Source: an uncultured bacterium
Lineage (GTDB): Bacteria; Bacteroidota; Bacteroidia; Bacteroidales; Muribaculaceae
NCBI GenBank assembly: GCA_946184715.1
Contig: CAMHGU010000026.1
Coordinates: forward strand, 1-15,340
Direction of reading: 5' to 3'
Length of the DNA stretch: 15,340 nt
The translations under genes were made by a program, and so were the position numbers. Of this stretch, positions 4,922-11,963 are shown one piece after another. Numbering within the stretch: the first letter of the stretch is position 1; each line of letters starts with the position of its first letter. The notes under the pieces are model-generated. The model ran no database searches and was not told the DNA's origin. It saw only the letters and a program-made list of their open reading frames with translations.

Positions 4922-5956
4922 ATGGCACTGATACTACCATCGGAATATCACCAGAAGTTGCTGCCCGAGACCACCGAGGTGGCGATAAAATTGATTAAGG
5001 ACGCCTTTCAGGCGCGTCTGGCGCGGGCGTTGCGTCTGCGGCGCGTGACGGCACCGCTGTTTGTGCTTTCGGGCACGGGCCTCAACGACGACCTCAACGG
5101 CACGGAGCGCGCCGTGACCTTCGAGATTGCCGATATGGGCGGCCGACAGGCCGAGGTGGTCCACTCGCTGGCCAAGTGGAAGCGCGCGAAGCTCGCCGCT
5201 TACCACATCGCGCCCGGCTACGGGCTCTACACCGATATGAACGCCATCCGCACCGGCGAGACGCTCGACAACCTCCACTCGCTCTACGTGGACCAGTGGG
5301 ACTGGGAGCGCGTGATACGCGAAAGCGACCGCACCGTGGAGTATCTCAAGGCCACGGTGGTGGAGATCTACCGCGCACTGCGCGAGACCGAGGCGATAGT
5401 GTTTGAGCAATTTCCCCACATCACCCCTACGCTGCCCGAGCAGATACACTTCGTACACTCCGAGGAGCTGCTGCAGCAGTATCCGGTGCTGACGCCGCGC
5501 GAGCGCGAAGCCGCGGCGGCGCGCCGCTACGGCGCGGTGTTTGTGATAGGCATCGGCGGGCGGCTGAGCAACGGCGAGCCCCACGACGGGCGCGCGCCCG
5601 ACTACGACGACTGGACCACGCCCAACGGCGACGGCTATTACGGCCTCAACGGCGACCTCATAGTGTGGGACGAGGTGCTGCAATGCCCTATGGAGCTGTC
5701 GTCGATGGGTATCAGAGTCGATGCCGCGGCGATGCGCCGCCAGCTGGCCGAGCGCGGCTGCGAAGAGCGCGCCCGCTGCGACTTCCACCGCGCGCTGCTC
5801 GAAGGGCGGCTGCCGCTCTCGATAGGCGGCGGCATAGGGCAGAGCCGCCTGTGTATGCTCCTGCTCCAGAAAGCCCACATAGGCGAGGTGCAAGCCAGTA
5901 TCTGGCCTGAAGAGCAAGTGGCTGCCTGCCGCGAGCGCGGTATCATTCTTATGTAA
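4922..5956 (+). CDS. asnA: Aspartate--ammonia ligase (asparagine synthetase A), 344 aa
   Basis: Makes asparagine from aspartate, ammonia and ATP (EC 6.3.1.1) in the cytoplasm; the fold is that of class II aminoacyl-tRNA synthetases. Characteristic stretches are present along the whole protein: EVVHSLAKWKR (78-88), YGLYTDMNAIR (100-110), LYVDQWDWERV (121-131), HDGRAPDYDDW (221-231), ELSSMGIRVD (258-267) and GGGIGQSRL (302-310). Length is normal (E. coli about 330; Bacteroides about 345), and the N-terminus aligns with remembered Bacteroides AsnA, supporting this start. An AGGAG lies just 1 nt before the ATG, too close for a classical ribosome site. Own promoter upstream; the next gene follows after 30 nt without a visible terminator, so they are probably co-transcribed. 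Codons are GC-rich, unlike the repeat region to the left. Confidence 0.97.
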   Translation: MALILPSEYHQKLLPETTEVAIKLIKDAFQARLARALRLRRVTAPLFVLSGTGLNDDLNGTERAVTFEIADMGGRQAEVVHSLAKWKRAKLAAYHIAPGYGLYTDMNAIRTGETLDNLHSLYVDQWDWERVIRESDRTVEYLKATVVEIYRALRETEAIVFEQFPHITPTLPEQIHFVHSEELLQQYPVLTPREREAAAARRYGAVFVIGIGGRLSNGEPHDGRAPDYDDWTTPNGDGYYGLNGDLIVWDEVLQCPMELSSMGIRVDAAAMRRQLAERGCEERARCDFHRALLEGRLPLSIGGGIGQSRLCMLLLQKAHIGEVQASIWPEEQVAACRERGIILM

Positions 5957-5986
5957 CCTGTAACTACACCTTATTATATATAGACA

Positions 5987-6817
5987 ATGAAACGCATCCT
6001 ACTCATCGCGATAGCGGCCGCCGCCTTCCTGAGCGCCGGCGCCGCCGACCTTACCATCACCATCGACTGTCGGAGCGCGCAGCGCGTGAAGCACTTTCCC
6101 GGCGTGCACATCTTCAGCCCCGACGACGAAGTATATAGCACCGCCACGGCCGAGGTGTATTGGCCCGAGCGCATAGGCGCCAACGACCTCGGCAAGCTCC
6201 AGCAGACGCTGATAGAGAAAGCCTTCGGCATCAAAGGCAGCCGCGACCTGGCCGCCGCCCTGAAGCGCCACACGGCCTGGGACGCCTCCGTGCCCGACGG
6301 CAGCGGCAAAGGCGTGGAGGTGCCCACCGACACCGACATCGACGCCGCCATCGTGTTTACCAACAACGTGCGCGCCTCGATACTCGAATTCGACAGTTCG
6401 CTGATAACGTGGCAGCTCGACTACGAGACCTATGAAGGCGGCGCCCACGGGCTCAACAGCGTGGACTACGTCAACTACGACGTGGAGCATAACCGCATCA
6501 TCACCCTCGCCGACCTCTTCCCCGCCGGCAAGCGCGCGGCGCTGACCAAGGCCATCAAGGCCAAGCTCTACGCCGACTTCGACGTGAGCACCGACGCCCA
6601 AGCCGAGGAGGCAGGTCTTATGGCCGGGCAGATAGAAGCCCCCGACTGCTTCTACATCGAGGACGGCGTGCTCACCTTCGTGTTCAACCCCTACACGATA
6701 GCGCCCTACGCCTTAGGCATCATCGAAGTGGAGATGCCCGGCGAAGCCCTCGCTCCGCTCGCCAGCGACTACGCCGCCGACCTGCTCCTGCTGCCCGAGC
6801 CCGATGAGCAGCAGTGA
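5987..6817 (+). CDS. Exported DUF3298 / RsiV-like domain protein, 276 aa
   Basis: A signal peptide (1-19; MKR then an Ala/Leu/Ile core, cleavage near AGA-A) without a lipobox cysteine points to export. The C-terminal half carries the marks of the DUF3298 (RsiV-like) domain: YEGGAHG (149-155), then NRIITLADLFPAG (169-181) and FYIEDGVLTFVFNPYTIAPYA (222-242, given as its key span). In RsiV this domain binds lysozyme, but most Bacteroidales members stand alone with no known ligand, so I infer no function beyond an envelope role. The N-terminal part is probably the DUF4163-like region that often precedes it. It lies 30 nt after asnA on the same strand and is likely in its transcript. No anti-sigma membrane segment is present, so it is not a standard RsiV anti-sigma factor. 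Confidence 0.85.
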   Translation: MKRILLIAIAAAAFLSAGAADLTITIDCRSAQRVKHFPGVHIFSPDDEVYSTATAEVYWPERIGANDLGKLQQTLIEKAFGIKGSRDLAAALKRHTAWDASVPDGSGKGVEVPTDTDIDAAIVFTNNVRASILEFDSSLITWQLDYETYEGGAHGLNSVDYVNYDVEHNRIITLADLFPAGKRAALTKAIKAKLYADFDVSTDAQAEEAGLMAGQIEAPDCFYIEDGVLTFVFNPYTIAPYALGIIEVEMPGEALAPLASDYAADLLLLPEPDEQQ

Positions 6818-6898
6818 GAAATCAGCAAAATGCCGAACCGAAAAGGCCGGAGTGTCGGATAAAATCAGTAACTTTACCCTGACGAAAACCAAACTACA

Positions 6899-8731
6899 AT
6901 GGAACACTATATAGTATCGGCGCGGAAATACCGTCCGCAATCGTTCAGAGACGTGGTGGGGCAGCAGGCGCTCGCCCACACCTTAGTGTCGGCCATACGG
7001 TCGCAGCGGTTGGCCCACGCCTACCTCTTCTGCGGGCCGCGCGGCGTGGGGAAGACCTCGTGCGCGCGCATCTTCGCCAAGACCATCAACTGCGAGCACC
7101 TCTCGGCCGAGGGCGAAGCGTGCGGCGAGTGCGAATCGTGCCGCGCCTTTGCCGAAGGGCGCAGCTACAACATCGTGGAGCTCGACGCGGCGTCGAACAA
7201 CTCGGTCGATGACATCCGCAACCTCGTGGAGCAGGTGCGCATCCCGCCGCAGATAGGTCGCTACAAGGTGTTTATCATCGACGAGGTGCACATGCTCTCG
7301 CAAGCCGCCTTCAACGCCTTCCTCAAGACCCTCGAAGAGCCGCCGGCCCACGCCATCTTCATTCTGGCCACCACCGAGAAGCAGAAGATTATCCCCACTA
7401 TTCTCTCGCGGTGCCAGATCTACGACTTCTCGCGCATCACCGTTCAGGACATCGTGGAGCAGCTGCAGCGCATCGCCGCAGCCGAAGGCATCAGCGCCGA
7501 GCCACAAGCCCTCAACATCATCGCCCAGAAGGCCGACGGCGCTATGCGCGACGCCCTCTCGATTTTCGACCAGGTGGCCGCCTCGTCGCGCGGCAACATC
7601 ACCTACCGCTCCACCATCGAGAACCTCAACGTGCTCGACTACGAGTACTACTTCCGCCTTATCGACACCTTCAGCCGCGGCGACGTGCAGCAGGCGCTGC
7701 TCATCTTCAAGGAGATACTCGACCACGGCTTCGATGCCCACTTCTTCATCAACGGGCTTGCCGCCCACTTCCGCGACCTTATGGTGGCGGCACACCCCGC
7801 TACACTGCCGCTACTCGAGGTGAGCGATGAAGTGGCGACACGCTACAGTCAGCAAGCCGCGAGCATCCCCGTGGAGCGCCTCTATCGCGCGATGGCCATC
7901 TGCAACGATTGCGACCTGCAATATCGCAATGCCACCAATAAGCGTCTGCTCGTGGAGCTGGCGCTGATACGCCTGTGCCAGTTGGGTTTTAAACAGTCGT
8001 CGTCGACGCAGGAGAGCGCAGAGAGCGCCGGCGGCGACACCAAGCCGGCGTTGAAGCCGGTTACCGGCGCTGCTGCTCCCTCTCCGGCGGCCGCCGCGCC
8101 CGCCGCGCCTGTCGCTGCTGCCACTCCGGCCGCTCCGGCCGCTGCTCCGGCTGCCGCTGCTGCCACTCCGGCCGCTCCGGCCGCTCCGGTAGCCGCCGCG
8201 CCCTCGACGCCGGCTCGTCACGTCACCACTCCCGCGGCCACCCCGGCCCGGCCCATGCGCCCCATCGGCGCGCCCCGCATCAGCATCACGGGCAAGAGTA
8301 CCGCCCCGGCCGCCACTGCGCCCGGCAAGGCGGACGGGGCGGACCAGCCGGACCAGTCGGGCAAGGCTGACAAAGATTACACCGATGCCGACTTCGCCGC
8401 AGCGTGGCAGAGCGTCATCGCCGCCCACCCCCACGAGAAGCTCCTCACGGCCGCGATGAGCGTGGCCGTGCCCGCCCGCCGGCCCGGCAACAGCTACACC
8501 CTCGAGCTGCAAAACCCCGCCCAGATGAAGGCCATCACGCCCCTGTTGCCCGAGGTCAACACCCAGCTGCGCAATGCCCTCGGTAACAGCACCGTGACCC
8601 TCGAAGCCCGCATCGTGGAAAGCTCCCACGCCGAGAAGCTGCTCTCGCCCCAGGACGTAGTGGCACAGATGATGGCAACCGACGACAACTTCCGCCTCCT
8701 CGTCGACACCTTCCGCCTCGGCCTCGCCTGA
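6899..8731 (+). CDS. dnaX: DNA polymerase III subunit tau/gamma, 610 aa
   Basis: The clamp-loader ATPase that loads the sliding clamp and holds the replicase together. Residues 1 to about 360 form the AAA+ module: Walker A GPRGVGKT (46-53), a four-cysteine zinc site (C65, C75, C78, C81), Walker B VFIIDEVH (124-131), the ATTE sensor (157-160) and SRC with the arginine finger (170-172). An Ala/Pro-rich linker of roughly 110 residues (about 370-480) follows, then a folded tail to residue 610 (from about DADFAAAW) corresponding to the tau-specific part. I found no convincing frameshift signal for a short gamma form. The linker DNA contains a 31-nt near-tandem repeat (8113-8143, 8155-8185). A TAACTTTA box at 6869-6876 could be a weak -7 element, but no TTG lies at the right distance; the gene may also be read through from 6817. 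Confidence 0.97.
   Translation: MEHYIVSARKYRPQSFRDVVGQQALAHTLVSAIRSQRLAHAYLFCGPRGVGKTSCARIFAKTINCEHLSAEGEACGECESCRAFAEGRSYNIVELDAASNNSVDDIRNLVEQVRIPPQIGRYKVFIIDEVHMLSQAAFNAFLKTLEEPPAHAIFILATTEKQKIIPTILSRCQIYDFSRITVQDIVEQLQRIAAAEGISAEPQALNIIAQKADGAMRDALSIFDQVAASSRGNITYRSTIENLNVLDYEYYFRLIDTFSRGDVQQALLIFKEILDHGFDAHFFINGLAAHFRDLMVAAHPATLPLLEVSDEVATRYSQQAASIPVERLYRAMAICNDCDLQYRNATNKRLLVELALIRLCQLGFKQSSSTQESAESAGGDTKPALKPVTGAAAPSPAAAAPAAPVAAATPAAPAAAPAAAAATPAAPAAPVAAAPSTPARHVTTPAATPARPMRPIGAPRISITGKSTAPAATAPGKADGADQPDQSGKADKDYTDADFAAAWQSVIAAHPHEKLLTAAMSVAVPARRPGNSYTLELQNPAQMKAITPLLPEVNTQLRNALGNSTVTLEARIVESSHAEKLLSPQDVVAQMMATDDNFRLLVDTFRLGLA
8113..8185 (+). repeat. 42-nt-period tandem repeat inside dnaX linker
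   Basis: The same 31 bases occur at 8113-8143 and 8155-8185, a period of 42 nt (14 codons), encoding Ala/Pro/Thr residues. The repeat is in frame, so gain or loss of a unit would change only linker length. Confidence 0.75.
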
Positions 8732-8749
8732 TAAGCTTTTGCCGCTGCA

Positions 8750-8781
8750 TTTGCATATTTCATTCTAATAGCTTACCTTTG
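8750..8781 (+). promoter_or_regulatory. Promoter of the LRR-lpxB transcript
   Basis: TTTG (8750-8753), a 20-nt spacer, TACCTTTG (8774-8781): full consensus. The predicted start near 8788 lies after the alternative TTG codon at 8786, so it excludes that codon and supports ATG 8813 or 8816. Confidence 0.8.
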
Positions 8782-8812
8782 CACGTTGTTAATAACCGAT
8801 GGCTCACCCGAA

Positions 8813-9895
8813 ATGATGAAGCGTAATATATTGATACTTATAATATTGGCCGCGCTGATATTGCCTGTGGCAACCCTTGCAGCGAAGCTCGAGACCGCCA
8901 CTATCGACGACCTGAACTACAGCTTCTTCGACGATGTGGCCACGGTGGAGGCATCTACCTATCGCAAGTCGGTGCTCACCATACCTCCCGCTGTGAGCTA
9001 TAACGGTCGCGTATATACAGTGGAGGCCATCGCCCCCAACGCCTTCAAGAGCAACACCTATATTACCAAGGTGGAGCTGCCCTCGACGCTGCTCACAATC
9101 GGGACATCGGCCTTTCAGGGATGCCGTGTGGCATCAATCAACCTGCCCTTCGGCCTTACCGACATAGGCAGCTACGCCTTCGCATCGACCTATCTCACCT
9201 ACGTCACTATCCCCACCACCGCCGTAGGGCTCGGCAGCCACATCTTCTACAACTGCCAGCGGCTCACGGGCGCCAGCGTGCTGAGCAACATCGGCACTCT
9301 GCCGTCGTATATGTTCTACAACTGCGTCAACCTGACCACGGTGACGCTGCCTTCGATGCTTACGGGCATCGGCGACCACTGCTTTATGCGGTGCAACAAT
9401 CTGCGGGCGGTGCCCTCAACGAGCTCGATGACCACCATAGGCGCGAGCGCCTTCGAGCATTGCCCGTTGATTGATGAGGTGGAGCTGACCCTCAACATAG
9501 AGAAGATAGACAGCCGCGCCTTTGCCGACAACGCCCAGATTACCTCCATCGTGGTGCGGCCTATGACACCGCCCACCTTAGCGTCGGACGCTTTCGACAA
9601 AGAGGTGATGCGCAACGCCATGACCGTGGTGCCCACCGGCACCAAGTCGCTCTACAAGCGCGCGTCGGTGTGGGCCTCCTTCGGCAAACTACGCGAGGTT
9701 GACGAGGTGATTATACGCGGCGACGTCAACGACGACGGCTCCATCGACTCTTCCGACGTATCGATACTGATGGAGATTATACTTGCAGGCACCGGCGGCG
9801 AGATAAACCTGGCAGCCGATGTCAACAACAACGGGACAATCGACTCCACCGATTTGGCAACGCTGCTGGAGATCGTTCTTGAACAGCAACGATAG
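8813..9895 (+). CDS. BspA-like leucine-rich-repeat protein with C-terminal dockerin, 360 aa
   Basis: A signal peptide (about residues 1-24: KRN then a long Ile/Leu core, ending LAA) sends it out of the cytoplasm. Residues about 70-280 are Treponema/BspA-type LRR_5 repeats, recognisable from recurring IGTSAFQGC, IGSYAFAST, LPSYMFYNC, IGDHCFMRC and IGASAFEHC. The C-terminus (about 302-357) is a type I dockerin with two calcium-binding loops, DVNDDGSIDSSD and DVNNNGTIDSTD, each followed by a helix. Such proteins usually act at the cell surface; the ligand is unknown, and the dockerin implies docking to a cohesin elsewhere or simple calcium binding. ATG 8813 and 8816 are adjacent; I took the first. 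It has its own promoter, and lpxB begins 25 nt after the stop with no promoter between them. Confidence 0.9.
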   Translation: MMKRNILILIILAALILPVATLAAKLETATIDDLNYSFFDDVATVEASTYRKSVLTIPPAVSYNGRVYTVEAIAPNAFKSNTYITKVELPSTLLTIGTSAFQGCRVASINLPFGLTDIGSYAFASTYLTYVTIPTTAVGLGSHIFYNCQRLTGASVLSNIGTLPSYMFYNCVNLTTVTLPSMLTGIGDHCFMRCNNLRAVPSTSSMTTIGASAFEHCPLIDEVELTLNIEKIDSRAFADNAQITSIVVRPMTPPTLASDAFDKEVMRNAMTVVPTGTKSLYKRASVWASFGKLREVDEVIIRGDVNDDGSIDSSDVSILMEIILAGTGGEINLAADVNNNGTIDSTDLATLLEIVLEQQR

Positions 9896-9920
9896 CCATT
9901 GCGGCATCGCACCTCACCCT

Positions 9921-11057
9921 ATGAACTACTTTCTCATAGCCGGCGAAGCCTCGGGCGACCTCCACGGGAGCCGTCTGATCGCGGCCTTGCGGCGGCACGA
10001 TGCCGCAGCGTCGTTCACTTTTCTCGGCGGCGACCTGATGGCCCGAGCCGCGGGCACAGCGCCATTGCGCCACTATCGCGATATGGCCTATATGGGCATC
10101 GTTGACGTGGCGGCGCATCTGCCTACTATACTGCGCATTATGGCCGATACCCGCCGGGCTATCGCCGAAGCCGCCCCTGATGCCGTCGTACTCATCGACT
10201 ACCCGTCGTTCAACCTGAAGATAGCCCGCTATGCCCACCGGCTCGGCATTCCGGTATTCTACTACATCGCGCCGAAGGTGTGGGCCTGGAAGCAGTGGCG
10301 CGTGAAGCAGCTGCGCCGCTATGTGGAGCACATCTACAGCATATTGCCTTTCGAGACCGAGTTCTTCAGCCGCCACGGCTGCGGCGTGACCTACACCGGC
10401 AACCCCTCGGTGGCCGAGATTGACGAAGCCGCCGCCGGAGCCGACAGCGGCACGCTCAGCCGCGCCCTCGCCCTCGACCCCTCGCGGCCCGTAGTCGCCC
10501 TGCTCCCCGGCTCGCGACGCAGCGAGATACGCGACAACCTGCCGGTGATGCTGCAAGCCGCTCGCGCCATCGACGGGTGTAATATCGTGCTCTCAGTGGC
10601 GCCGGCGATAGAGCCATCGTTCTATCGCGAGGTGATCGGCGGCGAAGAGCTTCCCACTACGGCCGACACCTACGCGCTGCTTCGCGCCGCGCGCGTGGCG
10701 CTGGTGACCTCCGGCACCGCCACGCTCGAGACCGCCCTCATCGGCACTCCCCAGGTGGCGTGCTACCGAATGAACGGCAGCCGGCTGCTGGCATGGCTGC
10801 GACGGCGCATCATCAAGGTGCCTTACGTCACCCTGCCCAACCTCATCAACGGGGCTGCCACTATCCCCGAGCTCCTGCTCCACGAGTGCACCGCCGAGGC
10901 TATCGAGCGCAATGTCAGGGCATTGCTGCCCGACGGCCCGCAGCGACAGGCGATGCTCGACGGCTACGCGGCGATGCGCCACCGCCTCGGCACTGCCGAC
11001 AGCGCCGCTACCACCGCCGCCGCCATCACCAGCCGACTTATGGGCACAAAAGACTGA
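9921..11057 (+). CDS. lpxB: Lipid-A-disaccharide synthase, 378 aa
   Basis: Joins UDP-2,3-diacylglucosamine to lipid X to form the lipid A disaccharide (EC 2.4.1.182, GT19 family), a membrane-associated step of outer-membrane synthesis. Seen: GEASGDLHG (8-16), MGIVDV (58-63), DYPSFNLK (93-100), YYIAPKVWAWKQWR (114-127), LPFE (142-145), GNP (160-162), LLPGSRRSEI (194-203) and SGTATLE (264-270). An open frame starts earlier, at 9819, but that part overlaps the LRR gene; the ATG at 9921 gives the family's usual N-terminus (MNYFLIAGEASGD) and length. It is probably translated from the LRR-gene transcript, and an intrinsic terminator lies about 80 nt downstream. Confidence 0.97.
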   Translation: MNYFLIAGEASGDLHGSRLIAALRRHDAAASFTFLGGDLMARAAGTAPLRHYRDMAYMGIVDVAAHLPTILRIMADTRRAIAEAAPDAVVLIDYPSFNLKIARYAHRLGIPVFYYIAPKVWAWKQWRVKQLRRYVEHIYSILPFETEFFSRHGCGVTYTGNPSVAEIDEAAAGADSGTLSRALALDPSRPVVALLPGSRRSEIRDNLPVMLQAARAIDGCNIVLSVAPAIEPSFYREVIGGEELPTTADTYALLRAARVALVTSGTATLETALIGTPQVACYRMNGSRLLAWLRRRIIKVPYVTLPNLINGAATIPELLLHECTAEAIERNVRALLPDGPQRQAMLDGYAAMRHRLGTADSAATTAAAITSRLMGTKD

Positions 11058-11136
11058 TGCTTGAAGCAATGGGGGCGGCTGCGCGAGGGTGAGGTGGCAC
11101 TCCCAAACCCGGGGAAAGGCACTTTGTCGCGACCGG

Positions 11137-11159
11137 AATTGCCGGTGTCGGCAATTTTT
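11137..11159 (+). terminator. Intrinsic terminator after lpxB, inside the next promoter
   Basis: An 8-bp perfect stem AATTGCCG (11137-11144) / CGGCAATT (11149-11156) with loop GTGT is followed by T to 11159. The left stem contains the TTG (-33) of the phosphatase promoter, and the hairpin fills most of that promoter's spacer. Confidence 0.75.
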
Positions 11160-11169
11160 CGTAACTTTG
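11139..11169 (+). promoter_or_regulatory. Promoter of the phosphatase (and probably mfd)
   Basis: TTG (11139-11141), a 20-nt spacer, TAACTTTG (11162-11169): full consensus. Predicted start near 11176, giving a leader of about 60 nt before ATG 11238. Confidence 0.8.
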
Positions 11170-11237
11170 GGGGTGCGGTGGGCCGACGCGCCCGCCTATC
11201 GGTCAGTAAATCAGTAATAACCATATAATTCCGCATT

Positions 11238-11957
11238 ATGAAACGAACAATCCTCGTAACGCTGCTCGCAGCGATAGTGGCGCTGGGTGTTGTGGCCCAA
11301 GAAGCTCGCCCCGACGGCTTCCTGAAGCAGTATCAGTTGCCCAGCACGCTGAAATACCTACCCGCGCCGCCCGACACCCTTTCGGCCGCGTTTTTCAACG
11401 ACTACTACCGCTACCAGTGGGGCCGCTCGCTGCGCCCCACGCCGCGCGGCCTTGAAGCCCGCGCCGACAGCACCTGGCAGATGGACGTGATAGGCCGCTT
11501 CGAGGCTGCCTACGGTATGCCCATCAACGCCCAAGCTACCCCTGAGCTTTACAAGCTCGCCGGCAAAGTGCTCACCGATATGGCCCACAGCACCGACGAG
11601 GCGAAGAACTACTACAAGCGTCAGCGACCGTATGCCCATTTCAACCAGCCCACGCTGATACCCGAATCGGAGGAGACGCTGCGCAACAACGGCTCGTACC
11701 CGTCGGGCCACACCGCAATGGGGTGGGGTCTCGCTCTCGTGCTTGCCGAAATCAACGTGGCGCGTCAGGACCAAATACTGGAGCGTGGCTACCAGTTCGG
11801 GCAGTCGCGTGTGATTGCCGGCTACCACTATCAGAGCGACGTTGACGCCGGCCGCTTGGCCGCTTCGGCCGCTGTGGCACGTCTGCACGCCGATGAGGGC
11901 TTTGCCCGCCAGATGCAGAAGGCGAAAGAGGAGTTTGCACGCCTGACAGCCAAATAA
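11238..11957 (+). CDS. Class A nonspecific acid phosphatase (PAP2 superfamily), 239 aa
   Basis: A secreted or periplasmic phosphomonoesterase. The signal peptide (1-20, ending VVAQ) has no cysteine, so it is not a lipoprotein. All three parts of the PAP2/NSAP signature are intact: K-X6-RP (K123 to P131), the class A hallmark GSYPSGHT (152-159) and SR-X5-H-X3-D (S190, R191, H197, D201), the last containing the nucleophilic histidine. Length matches PhoN-type enzymes (about 230-250 aa). There are no extra membrane helices, unlike PAP2 lipid phosphatases, which favours a soluble enzyme; the natural substrate is unknown. It follows its own promoter. Its TAA stop is in the same reading frame as mfd, which begins 6 nt later. 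Confidence 0.93.
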   Translation: MKRTILVTLLAAIVALGVVAQEARPDGFLKQYQLPSTLKYLPAPPDTLSAAFFNDYYRYQWGRSLRPTPRGLEARADSTWQMDVIGRFEAAYGMPINAQATPELYKLAGKVLTDMAHSTDEAKNYYKRQRPYAHFNQPTLIPESEETLRNNGSYPSGHTAMGWGLALVLAEINVARQDQILERGYQFGQSRVIAGYHYQSDVDAGRLAASAAVARLHADEGFARQMQKAKEEFARLTAK

Positions 11958-11963
11958 TCAGCG

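Noticed and set aside
7987..7994. TTTAAAC in dnaX at the end of the ATPase domain, resembling a slippery site for making gamma
   Set aside because: In the dnaX frame it reads TTT AAA C, the wrong phase for a U UUA AAC slip. A -1 shift would give an immediate TAA, but the A-site tRNA would mispair, and no clear stimulating stem was evident.
8786..8812. TTG at 8786 as start of the LRR protein (nine extra residues)
   Set aside because: It lies at or before the predicted transcription start of the consensus promoter, and the signal peptide begins at ATG 8813/8816.
9819..9920. 34-codon N-terminal extension of LpxB
   Set aside because: It overlaps the dockerin coding sequence in another frame and has no similarity to LpxB; ATG 9921 gives the usual N-terminus.
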